From Trichopria drosophilae (Eukaryota > Arthropoda > Insecta > Hymenoptera > Diapriidae), in NCBI GenBank assembly GCA_030407085.1, contig CM059584.1, forward strand, positions 133,786,001 through 133,850,000: 64,000 nt of DNA, written 5' to 3'. Below the pieces are notes generated by a model. That model worked only from the letters and a program-made list of their open reading frames with translations. It ran no database searches and was not told the DNA's origin. Positions 26,801-41,800 of the stretch are shown here, piece by piece (positions within the stretch are counted from its first letter, which is position 1; each line of letters begins with the position of its first letter). The translations under genes were made by a program, and so were the position numbers.

Positions 26801-29800
26801 TAAGCAGGGACTGGATGTCCTGAGCGAGCGTTAGCGAGTGAAGATATAAAGCTAGTAAATATGATTTTAAGTACACGAATAGCCTGTCAAAAAGTGTCTT
26901 ATTTCAAGACACTGTTTATATGCTGGCGGAGATGAAGCACCTCGAGATGCTTTGTTTCTGGAGCGTAAGAGGAGGGTAACTTAACTTCAGTTAATCGTAG
27001 AGAAAAAGCCTGATGGACTAATAAGACACCTTTTTGAACAAAATCCAGAGATGGCGCTTTCTTGCATCAACGCGACGATCTGTCGAAGGCCTATTTTGAT
27101 TTCTTGATTAAATTTGAAAAATTCCACTAATCCCTTGGTATGAAGTACAACCAATTGTCAATAAATGAATTAGAGGTCTAACATAATTCTGAGCAAAAAT
27201 TTATAGGACACTTGAAACGACAGCTATTTTCTTATGATTAATCATTCTGCGATTAATCAAATGCTAATTTCTTGGTAATACGTTCCTCTAACTCATATGT
27301 GTGTAAAGTAATATCAAGCGTGAAACGTAAATAAACAATTAAACGACGTATCAGTTTACGACTAGTGCAATAAATCCACCAGTACTTATATTTATAATGT
27401 TAGAATCACCTACTATTGGATTTATTATGAAAAATCGTCCTTCTAGCGATATAATCTAAAATGTTGTCGAAAAGCGTTTCGAACTACTCACAGACAATTT
27501 TCTTTTGACAATCTCCAATATTTTGTTGTGTTGAAATTTATGTCTCATTTTCGAAAAGTGAGGTTGGTCAAAAACGCAAATTTACTCAATAACGACCATT
27601 TTTCTGAAACATTCAACGTAATAAAGAAATTAGAAGAGCGCCATCTTTTCAGCGCAAAAAAATACTTTGGAAAAGATTTTGGTACAACAAACGTAAACAA
27701 ACATTAAAGTTTTGTCAGTGTCACTAGTAATAAAATGATGAACAGCGATTAGTGTTTCTGTTCAATGTAGTCTCTGTTTGTATGTACTATTATGTATCTG
27801 GTACTTTCATTACATTCTAGTACTTAGTCCATTCACTTTAATGATCTAGAATGAAATTATCTGGCAACTGTAATTTTATAAACTTTTAGCATAACAAGTG
27901 TTCAATCATCATCCATGTGTTCTGAGTATTAAAATAACTGTAGTAAGAATACGTAAATGAAAAACAAAATAATTTTGCCTAATATTACCTTTGTTCATAG
28001 AGGTCATCTAAATCGACTATTAAGAATTTCATTTCTGCAATTAAAAATCACGGATCCGCAGTACACCATTTTTAAGGAATATGAAAAAAGTTAGAATTAG
28101 TCGTTTTTAGAATGCATATATGATGTTTTCAAATACTTACCACCTAAATGAAACTACCTGTATGAGACCTAACTTTAAACTGAATTAATGAATATTTTAT
28201 ATGCTCAGATATTTTTAAATACATCTGTAATATTCGTGATTTCTAAACAATCCCCATCAAAGAACCTTGATAGGATAAAGTATTTTACTTGTAGCAATTT
28301 AAAGTAATTTGCGAAATTTTGTGGAATGTAATCAGCATTAGCACAGCTGAAAGCACTATTTACCCATGTATTACATCTTGCCAGTTATCAACAAACTTTT
28401 AGTCACAATACAACAAATTCGACAGAATTTGAGAACCATTGTTCTTGTATTTGCATTAAAAAAATCACCTACCACTCGACAACGTCTCCAATAAGTACCA
28501 AACTTTTAACAAAGTTCTATATTAACCTTAAAGTTGAATTATATCCAATTAGTTTCTAAAAATTATACCCGCCACGTTCTCAATTTTGAATTTTTGTAAT
28601 CTGACCTCCGTTGAGAGTTCTTACGCATTTTGAGCGTCTCTTATCTAATTCAATTAATCTTTTTCGTCCCAAAAGTCCGGAATTTTGTTCAACGTTAGTT
28701 CCAAACGTCGCTTAGAAAAAATTAAAACATGTTGTTTGTTTACATTTCGAAAATGTTGTTTCTCTCACGGAAATCGACGAGGCAGCTGCTGTACTTTAAG
28801 GTAGGTTTTTGCAGTACATTCTCGACAAATGTGAGGTATGGCGCCATCTCTTAAGATGATCTGCAGTTCTCGTAAAAATCTTTAATGACTCAAAATGCAA
28901 AAATTCTGTAAAAACGGCGATTCCGCCCGTTGAATAATAAAAAACAATAGATATGGACTTCCTCATTAAAATTCCGCGGTCAGAATCAGCCGGCGATTTT
29001 GAAGAAAAAAGTTTGTACATTTTTTTGACAAAAATTCTGATTTTTTCGATGTATCTTCGCAAGAATCGCGTTTTTTCTCATTGACAATGCATTGGTGACC
29101 AGTACCAATCGCGACTTTTTGTTCAGCCATTTCTTCTCGGATTTAAAAAAAAGTGCAGCACGACAATTATGTGCGCATTGCTACCTGGTAATACAATGTT
29201 TGTAGGATTAATAAAAGTAGATATCAGTGTAAATACATCTATCCTGGAATGCCTAATTTGAAAGTTGTTTATTTCTGATGAATACAACCAAACAATACAT
29301 ATTTATGCGAGAAAATGCAAAATTAGAACTTGCAGACGCCATTTTGAAACCGTTATTTTGTTTAAAAACAATCCGACAGGAGAAGAAAGGGCTGAGCAAA
29401 AAGAAGCGATTATGTAGTACATTTTTAAACGGTCAGGATCGTCCTTTTCAATGTCAAAAACGCGATTCTTGCGAATAAATGTCGAAAAAACAGGTATTTT
29501 TTTTCAAAAAAAGTGATCATAACGACTGACGACGACATTTGAAAGCAAAAATCTATCGATTTTGACTTATTTCAATTTTTTCTAATGACGTTCGAAAGAA
29601 AAGTTACAGCATTGAACGTTGTGTCCAAATTTTGGACCAAAAGGGTTAATTGAATTAAATAAGAGACGCTAAAAAGTGAGTAAGAACTTCCAACTGAGGT
29701 CAGATTACGAAGATTAAAATTAAAATCAAGAAATTAATTGGATATGGTTCAACTTTAAGTTTAATATCGAACGTTGTTAAAAGTTTGGTACTTATCGGAG

Positions 29801-32800
29801 AAGTCAAGTGGTAGGTGATTTTATTAATGCATTTATGGTGTTTCCATAAAAGTAGAAGAAGCATTGTTATCAAATTTTGTCGGATTATGTTTCATTGTGA
29901 CTAAAAGTTTGTTGATAACTGGCAAGATGAGATATTTTTTAAACCATAGGTAAATAGTGCTTCCAGCTGTGCTAATGCTAATTATCTTCCACAAAAATAT
30001 CCAAATTACTGAAAATCGCTACAAGTAGAATACTTTATCGTATCATGTTTGATGTATTGAAAAACATCTGAGCATAAAAAGCGTTCATTAATTTAATTTA
30101 AAGTTAGATCTCATACAAGTAGTTCCATTTGGGTGGTAAGTATTTGAAAACACCATATATGCGTTCTAAAAATGACTAATTCTAACTTTTTTCATATTCC
30201 TTTAAAATGGTGTACTACGGATCCGTGATTTTTAATTCTAGCAATGAAATTCTTAATAGTTGACTTCGATGACCTCTAACAAAGGTAATATTAGGCAAAA
30301 TTATTTTGTTTTTCATTTACGTATTCTTACTACAGTTATTTTAATACTCAGAACACATGGATGATGATTGAACACTTGTTATGCTAAAAGTTTATAAAAT
30401 TACAGTTGCCAGATAATTTCATTCTAGATCATTAAAGTGAAAAGTGAATGGACTAAGTACTAGAATGTAATGAAAGTACCAGATACATAATAGTACATAC
30501 AAACAGAGACTACATTGAACAGAAACACTAATCGCTGTTCATCATTTTATTACTAGTGACACTGACAAAACTTTAATGTTTGTTTACGTTTGATGTACCA
30601 AAATCTTTTCTAAAGTATTTTTTTTGCGCTGAAAAGATGGCGCTCTTCTAATTTCTTTATTACTTTGAATGTTTCAGAAAAATGATAATTAATGAGTAAA
30701 TATTTGCATTTTTTACGAACCTCACTTTCCGAAAATGAGACATAAATTTCAACATAAAAAAATATTGGAGATTGTCAAAAGAAAATTGTTTATGACTAGT
30801 TCGAAACGCTTTTCGACGACATTTTAAATTATATCGCTAGAGAAACGATTTTTCATAATAAATCCAATAGTACGTGATTCTAATATTTCGCATATAGGTA
30901 CTGGTGGATTTATTGCGCTAGACGTGAACTGATATTCTGTTACGTCGTTTAATTCTTTATTTACATTTCACACTTAATATTACTTTACACGCATACGAGT
31001 AAGAGGGTCAAATTACCAAGAAACTAGCATACGTTTACTTAATTATAAACTAAAACAATCAAGAAATTTACATATATTTATTGTTACTAAAAATTGCATT
31101 TGGCTACAAAAAGTCAAAATATGGCAAAAACTGCAAATTTTTACACATTTACACGAAAAAAATTTCGAAGGCACAAGATTAAATTACGCTGAAGTAGCGA
31201 TAATGTAGTCTGGACATTGAAATAGCTTTATTATTTGCGAGAGATATAAAAATACGACCGTGATTGATATTCTTAATCTAGCACTAACGTAGGACTAATA
31301 ATGTGACTAAAGATCAGATGGTAATATAACCCGTATTGTTTACGAAAACTTAAACCGATGGAGGTTAGGGAACTTTCAATAAAACATAAATAAACGCGCC
31401 TAATTTTAACATAAATAGACGTAGAATTGAAAATAAAAAATTGATTGTAGTTATTTGTTATAATCTGGCATAAATTGCATTGTAATTAGTTTTAAAATAC
31501 TTCAGATTTCCAAGTATTTATCAATATTTATGTATTCGAAGAAATTTTGTTATAATCGCATTTCGCGTTCTTTTACTAAGGAATTCTTGACAAACTACTC
31601 GAAATATCAGAAATTTATTCTTAAGGGGGAATGCACATATTTTACATAGCTGAACTGCAATAAGATATTTTTATGCAAATGACTAGTATTTTTTAGGTTT
31701 TTTTATTTCATAGAGTTTTGAGTAGGTGCAACCTTAATTTTGTAGCTCTATTTATCTGTTCAGCTTATGTCATTATTTCTGTGTCACGTTTTAAACTCCA
31801 AAAAATTCTTCGGAAATTATACTTAAGTATTATCTCATTACCTATTTAAAATCGCTCTAATTTTAAAATATACTCTAGTAAGATATGTAAGTATTTCCCC
31901 TACTTAAACGAATCGAAATTACTTGAAAAAAATCAGTTGTTTATCAATTGCTATTAAAATGATACCGTTTAACTTGATTTTGTAACTCTTTGTGTTCATG
32001 TACGATATAGTTAAACATTTTCTATATTTTATTTCAGAAACATTTCTATCTACGAATTGTACAATATACATAACAATCCAACCGCAGTTCTTAAAATTCT
32101 TCAGCTATATGAAACAGTCATTCAAATAAAACTAAAAAATTATCTCTTTCGTTATTTTTTACGAGGAATTATGTTGTACCACAATAAAGGTTTTTTTGAC
32201 CAATCAATTTTAACGAGGAAAAAAACATTTGTTTTTTCGAAAAAATGTTATTAGATTTTTCTAAATTAATTTAAAAATTCGACAAAATTAGGGTAAACAA
32301 AAAAACACACTTTCCGAATAAATTCGAATGGATTTTTAAAAATTCCATTTTTTGTGAACAACACGGCTTTTGAGGTTACATTTTAAGTAGTAAGATATGG
32401 ACCAGCTTTTATGTGAGAAATTACTACTTACATAACTTTTTGGTCTTACTGTCTGCATATTACTACTTAAACATTGTGGCCCGAACTATTTTTTTTTTTA
32501 GGAAAACAGAAAACGAGAAGGGGCATATTAAAATACTTAAGACCTTGTCTTGTATTTATTAAAAATATCATAATTTCGTGTCATTGTTACCATTTCATCC
32601 TAAAGTATTTTAAAATTATAAATACAAATTGTACTGACAAATTTTGTTAGACTACTTCTACTAATTATACGATTTTTCATTTTTATTCTGATTGATAAGT
32701 ACAATATGCAAATGGAATATTTTTTATGAATAATTGACGCCTCTTTACTTTCTTTTTTTTGTGGTTTAATTAAATTAAATGCCATCTGGCAGAGAGCAGC

Positions 32801-35800
32801 CCATCACAAAAAACATTTTTATTTTAAAGGGACGGTCTACATTAGGAGCTCAAAAGAAAAGGAAATTTTAAGAAGAAATTTTCAAAGGCCTCCATTTTTT
32901 TTCTTTATAACAATTGATTTTCTGAATAAAATTGTATAAAATTTCTTTTTGTAAATCATTTTTCCTCAATACATGTTTGTTAAACTGTAAAAATTGTAAA
33001 ATGATCCATTGAATTGTTGCTTCGTAAAAAAAATAAGGAAAAAGAGCATTTTTTGGGATTCTAATGTGGACGGGATTACAGAAGATTAGCAAACATATTT
33101 TACGTTTTCTGATAATTATTAACATTGAATTGAATTATTAATTACTTCAGTTTGCTACAAAATTGATGGATAATCGCGCTTGTATTTCAACTTTCAAGAA
33201 ATATATACTAACCAGTAATTATTCATCACAGATTAAGAGGGTGAAGAGTTAAAACATCGAAGTTAGCAGTCGATTCGGAAAATGGATATCTTTATTCGAT
33301 ACATTATTTTAATGATTCCAGTAGGCACTTGCATTTATTATTTATGTTACATTTATGCTTAGAACCGTGACTTTCAAGATAATATAAAATAGAATCTCTA
33401 TACTATGAATGTGCTAATTGGATGCTAGCTTCAGTATCATGAAATGTTTTAGATGTTGAGAAACTTTTTTTTAATGTAAAGAAACTAGTAAGTACGATAC
33501 CTGGATTGGAAAAAATGAACCCAAAAAAATCTATGACAAATTGGACGTATAAATGAGTGAAATTTTTGCATTTGGAAAATTCAATATTATGGACGAATAA
33601 TAGCGCAAAAATGGACTTTTTTCATATACGTTCAAAACGATTGATGAGACCGTTTTGCATGGAAAATGTAACCAATTGCCCGCCATAATAAATGCACCAT
33701 TTTAAATTTTCATATTTTTATATCGTATTCGTACTCAGCGTTCTTAAATACCTGTGCATAATGTGAAAACTTTGTTATTATGAAAAAGAAACGTGAAAGT
33801 TGATATTTTATTAAAATATTTCATTTTATGACGCCACCATATTGGAATATAATGACAAGTATTTCTGTTGTATTCATTTTCATGATTGTTGATGTCACTG
33901 AATCACATTTGACACACAAATGAACCGAATCTCATCAATAATTTTTAACGCACATAAAAAAAGTCAAATTTTCGCTGTTATTCGTCCGCCATATTGAATT
34001 TTACTCATTTATACGTTCAAAGTGTCCACCAGATGCAAAGGGTAGCTTAATCGAGATCGATTATCGAGAGGGAGATTTGTAAGAAAGTTTTTTGAGTTTT
34101 TCTATATTTTTTACTTTTAAATTTACATATAAAAAAAGATGAAGTAAAATTCCTGGTCTCTTGGAGAGAAACGGGTTAAAGTACACCATTTTTTCGAAAA
34201 ATAAAAAAAACAACGTGGCTCCTTTTATAAGACCGACCGACTGTTTGAAACGGAAATAGAAAACGACTTGCGACGTCACAAAGTCGATAAATTAACCCTT
34301 TTCGTTCCAAAAATCCGGAATTTAGACAGAACTTTCAACCTTGTAATTTTTGATGAAATAAGTCATAATCTATAGATTTTGACCTCCTATTTCAAATGCC
34401 ATGGTCAGAATCAGCCGGAAATTTCAAAGAAAAAAGTTATGATCGTTTCTTTGAAAAAATCATGATTTTTTTGACGATTCTTCGCAGGAATAGCGTTTTT
34501 TTACATTGAAAAGTGCAATACTGACCATTTCAAGAGATACTTATCCCGTCTTTTTGCTCAGTCCTTTCTTCTACCGTGGAATTTTTTTCAATAAATAAAA
34601 TAGCGGCTTCAAGATGGCGTCTGCAAGTTATAATTTTGCATTTTCTCGCCCAATTATAGATTATTTGATCATGTAACGCTTGAAATCATGGAGAATTGGG
34701 ATGAAAAGGAAAATATTATTATAATACTAATGTAATTAATATTCCTTAACCTCAAATTAGTTATATACAGTGTACTTTTACCTTTTCTTTCTAATTTTCA
34801 TTGAATTTTCGACGTTTGCTTATTACTTACGCGTGAACTTGAAAATGACCAGATGCGATTGTGACTTCTCAATAATCGAGTTATAACCTAAAAATTGAGT
34901 ACAAGACGATAATAATGTGCGCATTCCTACGGGGTGCTATGACGTTTGTAGGCTTAACAAAAGCGAATATTAGAGTAAACTTCGCTATAAGTGATACCCG
35001 AGATTATATGCAAAGAAAGTGTAAAAAACCTTTGAAAACCTACATTGTCAAAAATAACCCTAGTAGAGTCATCTTCATTACAAGGGGGGACGAAGATTCT
35101 GTAATGACAATCTTAAAGTAAAATTATCGCAGTCTGGTTGAAGATTCTTCACACAAAATTCTTCATGTAAACATAATACAGTCGTATTGAAGATCTGCAG
35201 CAGAAGCTTATTTCATTTTTATATACTCTGCATAGAAGTACCTGAATACAGACTGAACGCAGATTCTTATGTTTGGTAAAATCGTACATGATTCGCATGC
35301 AGATAAAAAGAAGAATCTACTAGCAGAATGTTAGTTTAGCTGTAGACCAGCATATGAAATAAACTTAAACCGGATGTCATTTCATCAGTTACTTACAGGA
35401 ATTTCTTGAAAATTTAGCAATTTATAATACTGTTATATACAGGAACGTCTAGAATTACGAATTAATAAATTAAAAATTATTTAATCGATTTTTCAAAATT
35501 CAGACTAGAATACGGCAATTCTAGGCTATATATATATACCTATATGATCTCTTAAAATATAGCAAAGAAATTTATCAAGAATTTATCCTAATAGTTGATT
35601 TTTCCTCATTCCACAAGTTTTTGGAATGTTTTGTTAAAAAATAAAATTAGGTTTTCTTGGTTCTAATGTGAATTATTAACCTCGTCTACAGTTAATAATC
35701 TCATAGAAAGTAATCATTTTTCTCTCAGCCGGGGATATTTTTCTTATCAAAGAAACTTCCTGAAAAATCCATTCATCAGTGGCGCAGGAAACGGAGACTG

Positions 35801-38800
35801 CATTCAATAGACGTTTCGATTGTTTCGGGAAGATTCTTACTGCAGATTATTAACTTACGCTGTATTAAGATATAAGTTCATATTCCGAAAGAAAATAATG
35901 ATGAAGATTCTTCTCTCAACCTGCGATTTATATTTATCAAAGAAACTTCCTTCAGAAAACAAAGTGAGTGTAAAGCAGATTCTGCAGTCACTTGAAACTC
36001 TCAATTGTTTAGGAAGGATCTTACGGCAGATCAATGCGCAAATTCGGACATACTCCATCTGTAGTCTTTAGCAGATCTTCTCTGAGTCTGATTGCAGAAT
36101 TCACTCATTTCTCTACTACGGAAGTAGTAGAAGAGTCAAAACGATATTGTTCTGGTGAAAAGTGTGAAAGACTTTGCAAGGTACGCTCTACATCATTTCA
36201 TAAATTTACACAGATTTGCCTTATTACTATTGACTTTATTCACCATTGTCATTTTTAGAAAAAATCCAATATAAAAAACGTTACCAAAATTAAACAATAA
36301 AAAAATGGTTAAAAAATGATAAAAATACAAACAAAATTCTAAAAAATAGTAAAAAATTACTATCCGAATAGCGTTTACTTCCCGTGGAAAGAGTCGGACA
36401 ACGGCAAAATATGTGTTGACGGCTATACAACGTGATGTAAATCGTTGTGAATTAGTGGTCTGTAGCTAATGTATTATATTTATCATCAGGAATAAATAAT
36501 TTTGAAATTAGGCATTGGAGGATCGATATATTTACTCCGTTTATTAAATCTACAAACGTCATAGTACCAGGTACCAATGCGTACAAGATGTGCTGTACTC
36601 CATTTTTAGATTATAAACCTATCACTGGTAGGTCACAATAGGTAATTTTCAATTTCACACGTACGTAATGATACGGAAAAGTCAAAAATTGAGTGAAAAT
36701 CAAACAAAAAATCGATAAAAACCCATTGTATGTAACTAATTTTAGGTTATGAATGATTCATGATGAGATTGGTTACTCACAAATGATAATAATTACTTTT
36801 TCATCCCAATTCTCTACGATTTTAACCGTTACACGGTCAAATACTCGATATTTATGCCACAAAATGCAAAATGACAATTTGTAGACGACATATTGAAGCC
36901 ACCATTTTATTGTTTGAAAAAAAATCTGATGGGACAAGAAAGCATTGCCCTTTTCAACGAAAAAAAGTGGTTCTTGCGAAGAAACATCGAAAAAATTAGT
37001 ATTTTTTTCAACCAAATGATCATAATATTTTTTTGGAAGTCGTCAAAAGAGGAGGTCCAAATCTATCGATTTTGAGTAATTTCAATTTTGTTCTATCGCC
37101 GTTTGGAACAAAAGATACAGCGTTGAAAGTTGTGTCCAAATTCCAGACTTTCGGGAGCAAAAGGGTTAAAGTACGGCATTTTTTTTCTGAAATTACAAAA
37201 AACAACGCGGCTCCTTTTATAAGATCGAACGAATGTTTGAAAAGGAAAATTAAAAAAATTCCCCGAACGGGAATGGAACTCACGACTTACGACGTCACAA
37301 AGTCGATAAATTAATCTGTAAAATCATTAATGTACGAAAATGAGCAAAAATCGTTTATTTTGCTTTCAGAAAAATATTTCGATATGAACAAGAAGCAGTG
37401 CCGCGATGCACTAGACCTGTATAAAAAGTTCCTCATCCGAATGGATAGAGTAGGAGAGTTTCTTAAAGTAGCAGAGGTGAGTCCTAAATTATATTTTGAC
37501 TCTAATAAAACCATTAACCAAGTAACAAGAAACGATTATTTATGATATTATTTATTTCAGAACGTTGGAATTGACAAAGGAGACATTCCAGATCTTACAA
37601 AGGTATATTACAATATTACAAATTCCTTGCATTTTGTAAAACGACGAAGGATTGCAATAATAGAACCTTTTTATATAATCGTAGAACATTTGAAACAAAA
37701 TGATTGATTTTAGGCACCTAGCAGTTTATTAGATGCCTTAGAGCAGCACCTCGCGTCCATGGAGGGCAGAAAAGGCTCGGCCGCGAACACGCCGACACAA
37801 TCGGCCAGGTAAGAGACATTTTGTTTTTTATCTGTCCTAACTCTACTACGTTTAGGATAAACTTCAGTGGGAAGAAGATTTAAAAGCATGTTTCTTTTTT
37901 AACTGATGATTAACCATTAATGTCAACAGATTATTAACAAATGAATCTCAATCGAGGTAATTGCGAGTAATATTCTTAATCTTCCCACTGCGCTTTTTAA
38001 TTTTAAGAATAAACCTAATATTTTGCTGCTACTACCCGAAACCTATCTAACCCAATTTCTGTGCCTATACTTATCACTTGTCCGCGGAGTGAGTTTCGTA
38101 CGTTTTACTCGTGTCAGTCATTTATTTCGGCATTATGATTCGTTGAGAATTTTGAGGTTAGGGTAACATCCATCTTGTTTACTTTATCTTCAAACTCTTC
38201 AGCGAGTCAAAATTTGAAGGTAACTTTTCGATTAAATATTTTCATTAAGTTTATTATTATTTAGATTAAGTTTTTTTGATTTCATTTCAATAAATAATGA
38301 TATTTGTGAAACGGTGGAACTACTGGCGACTTGGACATGTTATCGACCTTCCCTCATATCGGAAAATTCACTCCAAATCATTTCACGTGCACCTAATCTT
38401 GATGAGTCACGTCATTCTACCAAACATCATTATTTATAATCCTTATCATTCTAACACTGTACATTTTTTAACGTTTTTGGTTTTATTTTCGTACATATTT
38501 TACGTTTTCGACGCAGTACAGACAATTTGCACTGTTTTCTCTCCGTTGGAGACACCTGCTGTTTTTTTTTGTTTCAAATGGTCTTAACACTGCTTGTGGT
38601 TTATCAAATTAATGCTAGCGCTTGTAGAATTAGCGGAATACTACTTTTCCAGGCTGTTAAAATAATACAACTGATTTTATGAATTTCTAAAACGCAAGAT
38701 TCAATTGGGTTTATTTCACTAATTTTAAGTGACTTTTAAACTAATTGAAACAACATTTTTACTTTTACTTAGTCCACTTGATAATTGTAAAAAGTTTGTA

Positions 38801-41800
38801 ATTGCCGGGAAAGGTTTAGCATCCGCTCACCGACTAGTTGCATTTTAATTATTGTGTCACAGTGGCGCCATAGCTTTGTGTTTAATCGTGATAACAACAT
38901 TAATAATAGATTGATGTAATGCTCGAAATTAGCAGTTTATCATAAGTTGTATAGTATACACATGTACAAAAGTCTATATCTTGTATTAGTCGTTGTTTTA
39001 CCAGGACCTTTATGTGGCATACCAGCCTTTAATTTAGAGTCGGTCTTAACTATCCAAGTACAATATTTAAATATCTAATACAAGTTTTCAATTCTTTAAA
39101 TTCAATATTTTACTTAGTTGGCCGAAACTAGCAAAAAGGCGAACGAATGCTTCATATGAAGGTATCTACACGACAAAAAATCTCGTGCCTGATTAAAAGA
39201 CTAACGATTTTGAAATCAAGAATATCAGATATATTTGTAAGTTTTTAAAAATTTTATCTGATAGACTTAAATTCCAACTAGTTGAGTAATTTTTGGGAGA
39301 GAATTTTTGTTCCGTGTAGACGTTGCACAAGCCTATGCAGAGCATGTTGAGCCTCGTTGAAGTTTTTTGAACCACGCGTAATTTTGTACCCTCGAGATAA
39401 AGTCAGTCGCACACTTGACCAGTATGCGAATTCACTCAACGTCCTTGAAGCCGGCCTCTTCCGGCATTGGCATGTGTAATCTTCACAGTTAGTGATTTCG
39501 AAACACACGTACACTCAAACTACGTAAATTTAGTTTGACGTTTATACGCATTTATATGTACTACACGGTTTCTTCGTTTGTTTGTTTGTCTTTTCCTCTT
39601 TTTTTTTTGCGAAAAACATCAACACATCCATACGTTTCCCTCATCACACGACTCTATCGACACTGCAAACGAAAAAAAAAAAAAAATGTTCACTTTCCAC
39701 CCGACTGAAAACAAAACGATCCATCCGTCCTTACTTCGAGAACCATCCGCGCCTCCTATAAAAACCCCAAGCAGCCATAGAACGAATGTAAAGTCCGGAG
39801 TGTCCGCACTGTCTTCCACCAGCACTGCGTTTGGAACCGCCGCCAGCAATCAGCGCATCGAGCACACCGGAAATGGACACATCGACGATGTCCTCAAGCA
39901 ACAGGCCCTCGCCGAAGAGGAAGCCGTGATGAATCAGTTCAAGGTACTTCATTTTTTTTAACTTCTGGTTAAGTTTGAGGTTAACCCTTTCAGTCACGGA
40001 CGGACACCAGTGTCCCACCTAGATGCTTGAAGAGATAGTTATCGATTCCGATGCGTTTTTTTGTTCCCGGCTTTCCTAAGACTCCAATAAGTGGTAACAA
40101 AAAATAATATTGCAAAATTATTTAAAATAATGATTGTTAACAACAAATTAGTACGGAAAAAAGACATAATTTTCAAAAGAAATTCATGCCAGGAAGAACT
40201 AATCGCTATTATTATTTGAAATTTGGTATGCCGGAGTTTTTGATATTGCTGATTACGAATCCGGTGTCAGATTTTCAAATTTCAAAATGGCGGATCCAAA
40301 ATGGCCGACAAAAGTGTTGAAAAATTTTGATTTTGCCTGAAATTTGGTATACAGGTGTTTTTGATGTCGCTGATTATGAATCAAAATTTAAAATAAAAAA
40401 CGAAAAAAAATATCAAAACCCCTATATGGGTGATTCTCCGAAAACAGGGCATTTTCAAGAATGAAAATTTGTTTGTTTAAGTTACTGTAAATTCGTTTTT
40501 TTTTTAATGGATTCTTGCTTATTAGCACCAAGTTAAGTTATTGTTAAAGTAGTCACGCAACAAAATTATTTTAAAGGAAAGAGGAAGACTTTCACTATGA
40601 CGCATTTTCATAAGGCTATATAAACCAACAATTGCTTGTTAAAAACTTGAAAAAATAACTCTAAAGAGTCAAAAACATAATGTACATATCTGATTTAGTG
40701 CATTTTTGTGAATAAATGAAAATTATTTATTAAGTAATAATTAAAAAATTAAGAAAAACACATGAATTTTTGAAGAAGTTTTAGACAAAATAAATTTATT
40801 AAAGTTAATGTGTCGTTGGTTAGCAACTACAATGATAATATTATATATTCATAATTTTAATAAATAATATTATTTCATAATAAACTTGATTCATAACGTT
40901 GTAACAAATATAAAGTTTAATTTTATGGTTTTTTAAATTATATTTAAATAAATGTCTAAGAGGAAGAGAAATATAAATGTTATTTATGATTTGAAAAATA
41001 TTTTCTGCTACGGGTTACACTTTGTTCTTGTTTCGTATACGCCAAATCTTTGGTAACGACAATGAAGATGACGACAATGAAAATTTGTAAAAAAAATCCA
41101 ATTTTACATATTTTAAACAATAATAAATTAAAAAACAAATTGGCACTAACGTTTATTCCTTTAATCTTTAAGTTTTCATCGTTTTTTAATTGCTGTTTGT
41201 ATAAAAATACCAAAATTAGGACGGGTGACGACAATTAATTTAATAAAAATACGTGATATTTTTATACAGTTTTTAATTGTTCATGAGGTAAATATGTTCT
41301 CTTTTCAATTTTCTATGGAGGATTAGTAAAGTGTAGTGTTTTTTATTTGATTTTCTCATAGGTTTTAGTAAAAAAGTTAATTATTTCCAGTTCATTTATA
41401 CCAGTTTACGCATTGTCGTTACCTCATAGAAATTTCTTAAGACATTAATATTTCAATAATTATAAGTATATATATTGATTTAATTAAATATTATAAAGAG
41501 AGAAATTGTACAGTTTGAGCTGTACTATAGAAATATTATTTGAATAAATTAAAATAATTCGGTTTCTTAATAGCGCTAATATTTTAAAGTTTTGAACTTA
41601 GAGGTTTGGACATATCAAAAATGCTACTTTTAGTCTTTAAATGTCATTTTACACCAGTTTTTTGTAACAAAAGTATTATTTTTTCAAATTAACATGGCCC
41701 AGGGATATTTATTTAACATTTCTATGGAAATTTAATAATTTATTGTCAAAGTTTTTGTAAGATATAACGTAAAGACGCGAAAATGCCCTGTTTCCGGAGA

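Noticed and set aside
24565..29478. Open frames such as 24565-24750, 24590-24799 and 29278-29478 with similar peptides
   Set aside because: They are shared because they lie in the arms of family-B TTAA elements. Their apparent conservation reflects the repeat, not a gene.
39578..39780. Upstream extension of exon 8 ([15 protein letters not shown]...)
   Set aside because: It is in frame but lacks family similarity, and the AG at 39780 restores the phase from exon 7. It is treated as intron.
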